From positions 1 to 58,790 of the IMG/VR virus record IMGVR_UViG_3300046028_008523: a stretch of DNA of 58,790 nucleotides. One strand, written 5' to 3'. Under the pieces are notes generated by a model that was not told the DNA's origin, did no database searches, and saw only the letters and a list, made by a program, of their open reading frames with translations. Position 1 is the first letter of the stretch, and the number at the start of each line of letters is the position of its first letter. Source of the DNA: a virus. A program made the translations under genes and the position numbers. Of this stretch, positions 14,970 to 22,977 are shown one piece after another.

Positions 14970-15977
14970 ATGATTTATGAGTATTCAGATTACGAGTTTA
15001 AAGTAGTTACTAAGTATGAGGTGCTGAAGTACCTTAAGAATAAGAAAGTTGTTTTCTTAGATAGTGAGACTACAATAGAAGATTTCCCTAGAATGCTGTC
15101 ATTTCAAATTGGTGATGGATTTAAACAATTCATTATTGATGTGAGATATGGAGATATGAGTTTTCTATTTCCAATACTACGTTCTAAGGAAGTGACAAAG
15201 GTCGGACATAATATAAAGTTCGATTATAAAGTACTGAAGCACAACTTTGGATTAGTCATGGAGAATATCTTTGACACAATGTTAGGAGAGCAGGTGTTGT
15301 ACACCGGACTTTCTCAAGCAAAAGGTTTCTATTCTTTAGAGCAAACCGCGATTCGATATACAAAGATTAGCTATTACAGCAGTCAGTTGTCGCTATTTAC
15401 GCCGTATGCTCCTAAGAAAACTCGAATGGAGATATCTAAAAACCTAGTAAACCCATTTAGTGATGCTGAATTGTATTACATGGCTGCAGATATTATGTCT
15501 GTAGTTGCTGTATTTGCCAAACAAACCGCAAAACTTAAAGAAGAAAGTCTATTAACTGTAGCCGAGGAAGAAAGTGAAGTAGCCCTAGCAGTAGGCGATA
15601 TGGAGCTAAACGGTATGAAGATAGACACTAAAAGATGGATGCAACTAGGTGACTGGGCTGTGGGGAAGAAAGAAGAACAGTTAGCTATCTTAAAAGAGTT
15701 AGCTGACATCAACTGGAACTCCCATCTCCAAGTAAAAAAGGTTTTTAAAGAGCGAGGTCTAAACCTGATGTATAAAGGAAAGGAAAGTGTAGAGGAGAAA
15801 GCGATCTCTAAATATAAAAACGATCCAGTCATCGACGCTTATCTTAAGTATAAAGGATTTGAAAAGTTAAACACAACTTATGGATTCTCTTTCTTAAAGC
15901 ATGTAGCTGATGATAACCGAATACATTCTAATTTTCAGCAGATTATGGTTACTGGTAGGATGTCTTCCCAATCTCCT
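14970..15977 (+). CDS. polA: DNA polymerase I (family A), exon 1
   Basis: First 336 codons of the replicative DNA polymerase. I choose ATG 14970 because earlier in-frame methionines lie inside the preceding peptidase gene. The exon holds the 3'-5' proofreading exonuclease: motif I LDSET (about residue 30), motif II GHNIKFDYK (about 79) and motif III YMAAD (about 170). It then enters the polymerase domain and stops inside the conserved T-G-R-x-S-S-x-x-P-N-L-Q-N-I-P motif, at codon P (15975-15977). Without splicing, translation would end at a TAG 24 bases into the intron. The joined protein is about 593 residues, near the size of other short phage family A polymerases. Confidence 0.9.
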
Positions 15978-16269
15978 AATTTAAATTGGGCGTTTAGGTA
16001 GTGATATCTAAAATGAATCGGATGAACTCAGGGAAACCCTTCATAAAATGGGCAATCCTGAGCCAAGCTCTTAACGCTTTAAGAGAAGGTGCAGAGACTA
16101 GTTGGTGTGAATAGCGATTCACGTAATACAACATTAGCGTCCGAATACTTTACTATATACAATTAGCAGATTAGATTAGGAAAAAAGCTAGCTTAAAAAG
16201 TAAAGTATGTGATATAGTCCGTTCCCATAAGATGATAAATTATGGGTCGTGGGGATTAACTCCATAACG
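15978..16269 (+). mobile_element. Group I intron 1 in the DNA polymerase gene
   Basis: 292 bases with no open frame. Core elements are clear: the P3-P4 type sequence AATCCTGAGCCAAGC (16054-16068), the P7-region GGTGCAGAGACTAG (16088-16101) and the matching GATATAGTCC (16211-16220). The upstream exon ends in T and the intron ends in G at 16269, as the splicing mechanism requires. Joining the exons restores S-P-N-L-Q-N-I-P in frame. It lacks its own endonuclease gene, so it is a mini-intron. Confidence 0.9.
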
Positions 16270-16380
16270 AATTTGCAGAATATACCAAGTAAGAAGGAAG
16301 ACTTCCCAGAAGGTAACTGGTGGAGAGAGGCATTTATACCAGAAGAAGATAACGTATTTGTTATTGCAGATTATAGTAGT
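16270..16380 (+). CDS. polA: DNA polymerase I, exon 2
   Basis: A 37-codon exon bounded by two group I introns. It begins N-L-Q-N-I-P-S and ends with the start of polymerase motif A, VIADYSS, where the aspartate is a catalytic metal ligand. Both ends fall on codon boundaries. It is too short and too precisely in frame on both sides to be a pseudogene fragment. Confidence 0.88.
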
Positions 16381-17362
16381 TATGTATAAAAACAACATAT
16401 TATTTGCATGATCGTAATAATCTTCGTAACTTTACACAAAAAGTTTATGAAGTACAACGAGAAGAAAATAATAACACGTTATGAAGGTGGTGAGCATGCA
16501 AATTCGATAGCTAAAAGCTTAGGAACATACAACACCACGATTAGAAGAATATTGCTTAGAAATAATATAAAACTCAGAGGTTGCCATGAAGCTCAAAGAA
16601 CAGTCCATCACAATCCATTTCTAAAACCCCAATCCGACTACTGGTTAGGTTTATTAGCTACGGATGGTTGTAATACAAATGGGGCCTTAGTCCTTGAGCT
16701 AAAAGAAAATGATGAGTATATATTAGAAGAGTATGTTAAACATATAGGTACGCCAATTAACATAACAAAAACCTATTCTAAGAAATTTGATAGCTACCAG
16801 AGTAGGGTAGCTTTCCGGAATAGAGAAGTTATTGAGTTTATGAATTCGATAGGCATAGTACCTAGGAAATCTCTAACATTAGATTTAAAATACCCTATAT
16901 CTTGGGATTTTTTTCGAGGTGTTGTGGATGGGGATGGACATATACATACGACCAGAGATAAGAGAAGAGTTTCTATCTGTATAGGATTAGGAGCGAGAAA
17001 GTTTAGAGATCAATTATCTGAATTTTTAACCGCTAACGATATCGCTCATATGTGCAATGATAGAACTTTATATTTTGTTGAGGTGCATAGAAAAGAAGCA
17101 ATATTAAAGTGTTATAATAATATGTACAAGGAAGGCGTACCTTTTCTGAAAAGAAAATACGAAAAATTTGGCTACGCTTTTGAGAAATCAAGAGTTTTGG
17201 ATCTCGCTAAAACGGGGAAAGTTCCTTCAACCAATCCCGTGCTAGCAAGTAGTTGAGTACTGTAATACTTTGAAACTACTGGGCAAGTGTAGAGACTTTA
17301 CACGAGATACCTAAGGCTTACAGGCACGGTAAAGAGAAAGTCCAGCTGGAGACAACCAGCCG
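16381..17362 (+). mobile_element. Group I intron 2 with endonuclease gene
   Basis: 982 bases. The upstream exon ends in T (16380) and the intron ends in G (17362). Removal joins DYSS to QELR, restoring polymerase motif A. Core sequences lie at the 3' end: AATCCCGTGCTAGCAAG (17233-17249, P3-P4 type), AAGTGTAGAGACTTTAC (17285-17301, P7 region) and AAAGTCC near 17337. Nearly all of the extra length is the homing endonuclease gene, inserted upstream of the core. Confidence 0.85.
16447..17256 (+). CDS. LAGLIDADG homing endonuclease
   Basis: 269 residues from ATG 16447 (an ATG at 16408 would add 13 hydrophobic residues that do not look native). The N-terminus has a helix-turn-helix-like segment (HANSIAKSLGTYNTTIRRIL), followed by two LAGLIDADG motifs: WLGLLATDG at about 66 and FFRGVVDGDGHI at about 154. 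The terminal aspartates are catalytic metal ligands. Two motifs imply a monomer that cuts an asymmetric site, here expected to be the intronless polymerase allele. The last codons overlap the intron core. Confidence 0.88.
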   Translation: MKYNEKKIITRYEGGEHANSIAKSLGTYNTTIRRILLRNNIKLRGCHEAQRTVHHNPFLKPQSDYWLGLLATDGCNTNGALVLELKENDEYILEEYVKHIGTPINITKTYSKKFDSYQSRVAFRNREVIEFMNSIGIVPRKSLTLDLKYPISWDFFRGVVDGDGHIHTTRDKRRVSICIGLGARKFRDQLSEFLTANDIAHMCNDRTLYFVEVHRKEAILKCYNNMYKEGVPFLKRKYEKFGYAFEKSRVLDLAKTGKVPSTNPVLASS

Positions 17363-18025
17363 CAAGAATTAAGGATAATCGCACAATTATCTGGAGAAAA
17401 GAAACTGCAAGAAGCATTCCGTAATAATTTAGATGTGCACTCTTTGACAGCTTCATTAGTATATAAGAAGCCAATTGAGGAAGTAACTAAGCTAGAACGT
17501 TCTATAGGTAAAAAAACAAACTTTAGTGTGCTATATGGCTCGGGAGCTTCAAACTTAGGAGATAATATAGGTAAAAGTACACATGAAGCTAAGAAAATAA
17601 TTGATGCTTTTTACAAAGCGTACCCTTCTCTAAAGGCATACTTTGATAGAGGTTATCAAGACGCATTAGAACGAGGATATATTCTTATTGACAGTATCAT
17701 AGGTCGAAAGAGTTATCTTGGTCCTGAGCGTGATACAAAGGCCTTAGCAGAGATTTACAGGCACAATCAGAACTACAAGATTCAAGGGAATGGCGCTAAT
17801 ATCTCCAAACGCGCTCTAATCTATCTTCGAAATCACGCAGAAGCATACAAGTACAAGATTGTATTAGCAGTTCACGATGAATGTATAGTAGAATGTGCTA
17901 AAGAACACGCAGAAGAAGTACAACATATATTAACTTTCTGTATGGAAGAAGCCTCTAAAGATTTTAATCAGGGAGTCGTAATTCCAGCAGAAGCAATCAT
18001 AAATAAAATGTGGCTAAAGGATTAG
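17363..18025 (+). CDS. polA: DNA polymerase I, exon 3
   Basis: 220 codons plus stop. It begins with Q-E-L-R, completing motif A, then carries motif B (ERSIGKKTNFSVLYGSG, with the conserved lysine and tyrosine) and motif C (AVHDEC, with the second metal-binding aspartate). It is thus a complete palm and fingers domain when spliced. The first methionine in this exon is internal and not a real start. The 3' end overlaps the next gene by 16 bases. Confidence 0.9.
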   Translation, partial: QELRIIAQLSGEKKLQEAFRNNLDVHSLTASLVYKKPIEEVTKLERSIGKKTNFSVLYGSGASNLGDNIGKSTHEAKKIIDAFYKAYPSLKAYFDRGYQDALERGYILIDSIIGRKSYLGPERDTKALAEIYRHNQNYKIQGNGANISKRALIYLRNHAEAYKYKIVLAVHDECIVECAKEHAEEVQHILTFCMEEASKDFNQGVVIPAEAIINKMWLKD

Positions 18026-18285
18026 GCATTTTACTATTGTTACCAGTATTAGGAGTGCTAGTAGTAGGGCATAATAAACAGTACAAAAGCATACTACTAG
18101 CATACTCCGCAATACTAGTTTCATCGGTTATCTGGAAAAAAGAGTATAAGCAGATAGACAGTTTAACAAGAATAATTTGGATGGCAATAGGGTTTATACT
18201 GTTGTTTAATAATATAAAAATCATACAATATGAAATCGCTCCAATTTTTGATATCTTTAGCGTGTGTGACAGTGTTATTGATTAG
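18010..18285 (+). CDS. Small multi-pass membrane protein
   Basis: 91 residues from a GTG at 18010, within the end of the polymerase gene. Three hydrophobic stretches, at about 4-20, 28-42 and 57-75. No signature of a known family. It overlaps the following membrane protein, and the three membrane genes here form a coupled group. Confidence 0.6.
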   Translation: MAKGLGILLLLPVLGVLVVGHNKQYKSILLAYSAILVSSVIWKKEYKQIDSLTRIIWMAIGFILLFNNIKIIQYEIAPIFDIFSVCDSVID

Positions 18286-18475
18286 TTACCAAGAGAAAAT
18301 TCTGACACCAGATTGGAAGACATTGATTGGAGGAATTTGCTTAACAGCACTTTTCCAAAATGAAATTATGCGTAGAGTGAACGAAGAAAGAGGATATCTA
18401 TCACATTATAGCACATATAGTAAATGGGTGCAAATTATTTCTCTATGCTGGGCATTGGCTTGGCATCTCTTATAG
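18230..18475 (+). CDS. Small membrane protein
   Basis: 81 residues with hydrophobic segments at about 5-18, 30-42 and 67-81, overlapping both neighbours. The central segment is followed by a basic stretch (MRRVNEERG). Function unknown; co-translation with the larger membrane protein at 18424 suggests a joint role. Confidence 0.6.
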   Translation: MKSLQFLISLACVTVLLISYQEKILTPDWKTLIGGICLTALFQNEIMRRVNEERGYLSHYSTYSKWVQIISLCWALAWHLL

Positions 18476-19494
18476 CATTAATCTATCTTTTCTGGAATCT
18501 GAAAAAGAATAATCCAGATAAAAAGTTAGGTGAGCTACTATCTAGAGAGACTATCAAGAACAACGAATTTATACTTGAAGCAATACTTATGGTATTGTTT
18601 TTAAGTGAGGCCATGACAGCTGCTACGGTAATAAGTGGCGATCAAAACCAAGGATTTGCATTCGGACGATTCTTAATGCATATGTCCATCTCTTTTGTAG
18701 GTGCGGTATGTGCTATAACTTTAGTTCGAGATATAGCATCCATGTTTGAGAAAAAAAGTCATTTTGGCTTTTATATCAACAATTTCTTAATTGCCATAAT
18801 ACTTGCAAGTATTGCTTTCTACGTACCATTCTTTAACGTACAAGCTATTGCAAGTAATCTTAACTCTTCGTATGAGTTTCAGGAATGGATTTATAAGTGG
18901 ACACACTCAGATGCTGCTTACAACACATACCTCATAAAACATAGATTTCCTGAGATTCGAGATGTCTTTGCTGAATTTGAGACAGTACTAAAAGTAAGCA
19001 TTGGACAAGGTGTACTTCATATAGCAGTAACAATACTTCTTGGTTTACGAGCGACATCTACAGCAGGGAGACTAAAAGCTCTGATGGATAAAGAGGAAGA
19101 AGGTGATAAAAAGAAAGAAGAAAAGAAGGAAGAAAAAAACGAAGATAAGAGTGATGAAAAGAAGAAAGATCCTGAAAAAGGCTTAGCTGATCTTGTAGAA
19201 TTTCTATTACGTAGAATTGGTTATTCTGATACTACTAAAATAGCAAACATCATTACACAAGTTAATGGGGCACTTGAGAAACTTAGCCAAACAGATCGTG
19301 CAGTAATTGGCACAAACTTAGGTAACTTGAGAATAGCTGCAATGAAAGTAGATTCTACAAAAGATCCTACTGAAAAAGGCAAAGCAAAAGCATCTCATAA
19401 GAAAGATATTGTAAAGATCTTTACAAATAAACCGACTGAATCTAAACCTGAAGATAAAGGCTTGGGTATTAACGTAAAGAACTCGGGAAACTGA
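18424..19494 (+). CDS. Multi-pass membrane protein with charged C-terminus
   Basis: 356 residues in the zero frame. Transmembrane segments at about 7-24, 52-70, 82-102, 118-138 and 196-212, then a Lys/Glu-rich linker (about 222-255) and a soluble helical domain (about 258-356). The last codons before the TGA contain a slippery heptamer, G GGA AAC, so a fraction of ribosomes could shift to the -1 frame and add two zinc ribbons (see next entries). Function unknown. The long soluble part would face the cytoplasm. Confidence 0.75.
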   Translation: MGANYFSMLGIGLASLIALIYLFWNLKKNNPDKKLGELLSRETIKNNEFILEAILMVLFLSEAMTAATVISGDQNQGFAFGRFLMHMSISFVGAVCAITLVRDIASMFEKKSHFGFYINNFLIAIILASIAFYVPFFNVQAIASNLNSSYEFQEWIYKWTHSDAAYNTYLIKHRFPEIRDVFAEFETVLKVSIGQGVLHIAVTILLGLRATSTAGRLKALMDKEEEGDKKKEEKKEEKNEDKSDEKKKDPEKGLADLVEFLLRRIGYSDTTKIANIITQVNGALEKLSQTDRAVIGTNLGNLRIAAMKVDSTKDPTEKGKAKASHKKDIVKIFTNKPTESKPEDKGLGINVKNSGN

Positions 19495-19517
19495 TAGGGC
19501 CGGTAAATCCGCGCCCT
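19485..19517 (+). promoter_or_regulatory. Programmed -1 ribosomal frameshift signal
   Basis: Slippery heptamer G GGA AAC (19485-19491), correctly phased as X XXY YYZ in the frame of the membrane protein and directly before its TGA stop. After a 4-base spacer comes a stem-loop: AGGGC/GCCCT (19496-19500 with 19513-19517) stacked on CGG/CCG (19501-19503 with 19509-19511) with one bulged C and a TAAAT loop. Phage tail genes such as lambda G-GT use a very similar heptamer. The -1 frame downstream is open to 19793. Confidence 0.75.
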
Positions 19518-19793
19518 GTACGAATACCTGAGAAAATATTATACGAAGAAGTTGGAATATGCAGTGAATGCGAAGAAAACTTACCGCTAAATAATATCGG
19601 TATATGTAAGTATTGCATGATTGATATGCACAATAGAATGGGGCTTTGTAATAACTGTGGAGACTATGAACCTTTAGATCATTACGATAAAATTTGCATA
19701 AAATGCCAACAAAGAGCCAAGAACAAGAAGAAATTAGCGAAAGAGGCCGCATCCAGAATGAGGCGAATGAGCGGTGGTTGGGATCTGGATTAG
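19491..19793 (+). CDS. Tandem zinc-ribbon extension in -1 frame
   Basis: About 100 codons with four C-x2-C pairs: CSEC, CKYC, CNNC and CIKC, making two zinc ribbons, then a basic helix and the C-terminus GGWDLD. No ATG, GTG or TTG occurs in this frame before ATG 19617, which lies after the first two cysteine pairs. Intact cysteine pairs upstream of any start show that the region is translated from outside, best explained by frameshifting from the membrane protein. A shorter protein from 19617 with one ribbon might also be made. It overlaps the helicase gene start. Confidence 0.75.
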   Translation: MIGPVNPRPVRIPEKILYEEVGICSECEENLPLNNIGICKYCMIDMHNRMGLCNNCGDYEPLDHYDKICIKCQQRAKNKKKLAKEAASRMRRMSGGWDLD

Positions 19794-20833
19794 GAACGAT
19801 TGTACTTGCACCCGGCTTCGGTAAAACTCGAGTAGGTATAGAAATATCAAAAAAGTACAATAAAGTCTTAATCGTAGTTCCAACTACTAATCTAAGAGAT
19901 CAATGGAGAAGAGAACTAATTAAGTGGGGAAATACTTCTGAAGTACGAATAGAGTGTACTAAAAGTGCGATCAAAATTTCAGAGCATTACGACCTTATCA
20001 TTTATGATGAGATTCATATGATGCTAAGCGAGATATATCGAAAAGTATTAGAAATACCAGCTAAACATAGATTAGGCCTGACAGGAACTCCCCCTCTTAA
20101 TAATCTAAAAGTTTTAGAGAGTTTATGTCCAATCATCTATAAGAAAACATTACAAGATGCACTAGATGCAGAAGCGATATCTGAATATACTGTTCAGAAT
20201 ATTGGAGTCAAATTTAATGCTAAAGATGGGTATAAATATAGATTATTTGATATGAAATTTAAAGAGGCTGCACTTGCATTAAACAAACAAAAAGCAGTTC
20301 TAGGTCTTGCAGATTCAGTATTTGATTTAGCTCGTAAGTATAATAAAGAAGATGATAAATCTTTGCTTACTAAGTTTGCTAAACAATACTGGTCTGCAAT
20401 GACCATGAGAAAATGGATGTGTTACGAAAATGAATCAAAACTTCTTGAAGTATTAAAAATACTTCAAGCTTACCCAGATAAAAAATGGATATTGTTTAAT
20501 AAAAGTATTAAGTTTGCAGAAAAATTACAGAAACTAATTCCTCAAAGTCTGATATACCACTCTAAACTTAATAACGCAAAACGAGAAGAGGTACTTGAAA
20601 AGTACAGTAACACAAAAAAAGCAGTTCTTATAGCAGTAGACGCGTTAAATGCAGGTTTAGATGTACCGGATGCTAACGCAGCACTTGAAATCAGTTACAC
20701 CTCAGTACCGCTGACTTACCAACAAAGAGTAGGACGTGTAACACGTAAAGAAGAAAACAAAATCGCTCTCTTAATCAATCTCTATACTATTGGTACGGTA
20801 GAAGAGAAGTGGCTTGCTAAAAAAAATGAGTAA
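19703..20833 (+). CDS. Superfamily 2 DNA helicase
   Basis: 376 residues from ATG 19703. Motif I APGFGKTR (about residue 37), motif Ia VVPTTNLRDQW, motif II DEIH (about 102), motif III LTGTPP (about 126), motif IV ILFNKS, motif V DALNAGLDVPDA (about 317) and motif VI QRVGRVTR (about 345). This is a full helicase core without extra domains, closest to the SNF2/UvsW-type helicases common in crAss-like phages. It may drive branch migration or remodel replication forks. It overlaps the zinc-ribbon frame at its 5' end and the next gene at its 3' end. Confidence 0.88.
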   Translation: MPTKSQEQEEISERGRIQNEANERWLGSGLGTIVLAPGFGKTRVGIEISKKYNKVLIVVPTTNLRDQWRRELIKWGNTSEVRIECTKSAIKISEHYDLIIYDEIHMMLSEIYRKVLEIPAKHRLGLTGTPPLNNLKVLESLCPIIYKKTLQDALDAEAISEYTVQNIGVKFNAKDGYKYRLFDMKFKEAALALNKQKAVLGLADSVFDLARKYNKEDDKSLLTKFAKQYWSAMTMRKWMCYENESKLLEVLKILQAYPDKKWILFNKSIKFAEKLQKLIPQSLIYHSKLNNAKREEVLEKYSNTKKAVLIAVDALNAGLDVPDANAALEISYTSVPLTYQQRVGRVTRKEENKIALLINLYTIGTVEEKWLAKKNE

Positions 20834-22067
20834 GTACAAAGGATTACTTGAGAAATATATTCAAACACACGGGCAGCGGTTAGAAACGCATCTACCCGAT
20901 TTTTACAAAGGAGGTAATAAAGAATCTTTATGCATATTTTGTGAAGATACGCACGATAAAAATCGAGTATATATTCTTTTTGGAGAAATACATAAAAGTA
21001 TAGACACAGGAGTTTTTGCATGTAACATGTGTGAAAATGAGATAGATGAAATGATTGAAGTAGTTTACTTTTTTTCAAAACAAGAAATAGATAATATCAT
21101 TCCAATTGAAAAAATTGAAAACGGAATTTACGAAAATGATGACGATGATATAGATGAACTGTTTGACCCAAATAAGCAAATTGGATACGACAAAGAAGAA
21201 AGATCTTTACAGTTGCAGATAGAAGCTAAATTATATAATATCAATACTAAATACAGCTTTCCGCACAATATACATGAATACTATTTGCATTTGCATGAAG
21301 GAATAGATAGGTATGCTAAAGTAGCAACCTGTTGCACTTGTGATAGGATCATTAATGTATCAAGCGCAATGACTTTAGACGTACCTGTTTATTCTAATGA
21401 AACAATGACAGGAGGAAAAGTAGCAATATGTAATGATTGTGAATTATATTTACCAGATATTAAAAAGACAATAGAACAACTGCTTAAAGAGGCAACTCTG
21501 TTTAAAGAAATTTGTCAAACATCTAGAAAAAGCTATCTTGTAGAAGCTAATGAGCATATGGCTAGAATGGATTATAATACTCCAAAAGGTGAAATGCCTC
21601 CAGAATATTTATGTCCGGAAATAGCATACAAATGCACAACTATGGGAGAGTGGGCAAACATTTTTGCTTGCCCTGAAAATATGAGTGCGAGAGATTTACC
21701 ACCTGATAGATTTGTAACATTAAAAGGTCTTTGTGATTGTAAATTTACAGTAGATTTAACTATGAATCCTGCTTACGTAAATGTATTCCATAGAATAAAT
21801 AACAAAGGCTCAGAATATGCAGTATGCCAACGTTGTAGAGTGTATAGAGATTTATTGAATGATGAAGCTACTAATATTATTCAACAAGATGGAGGAGGAG
21901 TATTTCTTTTATGTGCTAATCAAGTAGATTGGAGCGGTGTTGTTAAACAGTTAGATTCAGGAAGATTATTAGATTTATTTGAAGAAGAAGAATCTAGTTC
22001 TGTAGAAGAATTCATCGCTAAAGCTATAAATACATATGCGGGACAAAATTCTAACTCTGACAAGTAA
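20826..22067 (+). CDS. Multi-zinc-site protein of unknown function
   Basis: 413 residues from ATG 20826, overlapping the helicase stop. At least four cysteine pairs: CIFC (about 37), CNMC (about 66), CCTC (about 158) and CNDC (about 188), plus later CDC and CQRC pairs. An acidic run (ENDDDDIDE) lies near residue 100 and another (FEEEESSSVEE) near the end. Such spacing suggests several structural zinc sites, as in DNA- or RNA-polymerase-associated proteins. No family recognised. Confidence 0.7.
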   Translation: MSKYKGLLEKYIQTHGQRLETHLPDFYKGGNKESLCIFCEDTHDKNRVYILFGEIHKSIDTGVFACNMCENEIDEMIEVVYFFSKQEIDNIIPIEKIENGIYENDDDDIDELFDPNKQIGYDKEERSLQLQIEAKLYNINTKYSFPHNIHEYYLHLHEGIDRYAKVATCCTCDRIINVSSAMTLDVPVYSNETMTGGKVAICNDCELYLPDIKKTIEQLLKEATLFKEICQTSRKSYLVEANEHMARMDYNTPKGEMPPEYLCPEIAYKCTTMGEWANIFACPENMSARDLPPDRFVTLKGLCDCKFTVDLTMNPAYVNVFHRINNKGSEYAVCQRCRVYRDLLNDEATNIIQQDGGGVFLLCANQVDWSGVVKQLDSGRLLDLFEEEESSSVEEFIAKAINTYAGQNSNSDK

Positions 22068-22320
22068 CAAATATACTTACTATTTGTACTATATAGGTAA
22101 TCAAAAATACGTAGGAGAAGTTCAAAAGAAAATGGGAAGAGGAGAACTCAAATCTCATGAGTTGTTAGAAGCAGACTCTCCTGAAGAATTAGCGATAATG
22201 ATAACTACTTCAGTTTACGAAGATATGGTTAGAATTAAAAACTCTCTTACTTCGGTAGAAGATGTGAGAGACTATGCGTTAAGATATATAACTAAACGAA
22301 TAAACGATGAAAATAGTTGA
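22036..22320 (+). CDS. Small alpha/beta protein, tandem set member 1
   Basis: 94 residues. A Tyr-rich beta-hairpin (YTYYLYYIGNQKYVGEV) is followed by an acidic turn (EADSPEELA) and a helix. The next three genes share this size and layout. It overlaps the previous gene by 32 bases. Function unknown. Confidence 0.6.
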   Translation: MRDKILTLTSNKYTYYLYYIGNQKYVGEVQKKMGRGELKSHELLEADSPEELAIMITTSVYEDMVRIKNSLTSVEDVRDYALRYITKRINDENS

Positions 22321-22537
22321 TATACCTTACGGGGAATACAACTTAGAGATATATCAATACGATGACATGCCAGAATATGTGGGATATGTGGCATACATAA
22401 ATGCACGAGACCCAGAAGAAGTGGCAGACTTTAGAACAAGAAATATAGAAACCATTGTCTTCTTATACGCAGAATTCCTGATTAAAAGAAGCGCTAATGG
22501 TAGAAGATTAACAGCAATATTTTATGACGATACTTAA
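22307..22537 (+). CDS. Small alpha/beta protein, tandem set member 2
   Basis: 76 residues, overlapping both neighbours by 14 bases. Layout as in member 1: strands (YNLEIYQYD, YVGYVAYI), an acidic turn (ARDPEEVAD), then a helix (TIVFLYAEFLIKR). The shared element YVG(E/Y)V supports common origin with member 1. Function unknown. Confidence 0.6.
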   Translation: MKIVDIPYGEYNLEIYQYDDMPEYVGYVAYINARDPEEVADFRTRNIETIVFLYAEFLIKRSANGRRLTAIFYDDT

Positions 22538-22784
22538 ATCTAGTGTCCGGGTAGCGAAGAAACGACTAACGAAATTTCTATCTATAGTAGTCACCTTAGA
22601 TACCTTGACAAAAACTTTAGATATTTTTGTAATAGACAATTCTTATAACGAAGCTAAAACTTTAAAAAAGTTTACTGGGGATATAGAAGAAATAATAGAA
22701 GCATTTAATTATGCGGAAAAATACATTTCCGCTTTAGGAGTATTTGAAAATGAAAAAAGTAGAGCTTTGTTTGGGGAACTTTAG
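22524..22784 (+). CDS. Small alpha/beta protein, tandem set member 3
   Basis: 86 residues. A basic N-terminus, two strands (SIVVTLDTLTKTLDIFVID), an acidic turn (TGDIEEI) and a helix. Sequence identity to the other members is low; similarity is mainly in layout and size. Function unknown. Confidence 0.55.
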   Translation: MTILKSSVRVAKKRLTKFLSIVVTLDTLTKTLDIFVIDNSYNEAKTLKKFTGDIEEIIEAFNYAEKYISALGVFENEKSRALFGEL

Positions 22785-22977
22785 ATTAATTGTACAGGAT
22801 TCCACAGAGCGTTTTCTACATAAGAATGCACCAAAGTACGCATCAGCAATACTTACTGATGCAGGAGATTTAGAAGACTGGAATAATGGAAATGACACAC
22901 TCACTCTGATTACAAACGGAACACTAAGAATGATAGAATTACATGAAGATTACGAAAGAAACAATCAACATAGCTAA
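22750..22977 (+). CDS. Small alpha/beta protein, tandem set member 4
   Basis: 75 residues from ATG 22750; a TTG two codons earlier is less likely. Strands (KVELCLGNFRLIVQD), then an acidic segment (DAGDLEDWNNG) and a C-terminal strand and helix. It overlaps the preceding and following genes by about 35 bases each, so the group is probably read as one coupled unit. Confidence 0.55.
   Translation: MKKVELCLGNFRLIVQDSTERFLHKNAPKYASAILTDAGDLEDWNNGNDTLTLITNGTLRMIELHEDYERNNQHS

Noticed and set aside
15978-16001. Polymerase ending at the TAG at 15999-16001
   Set aside because: The true exon ends at 15977; the following codons belong to the intron.
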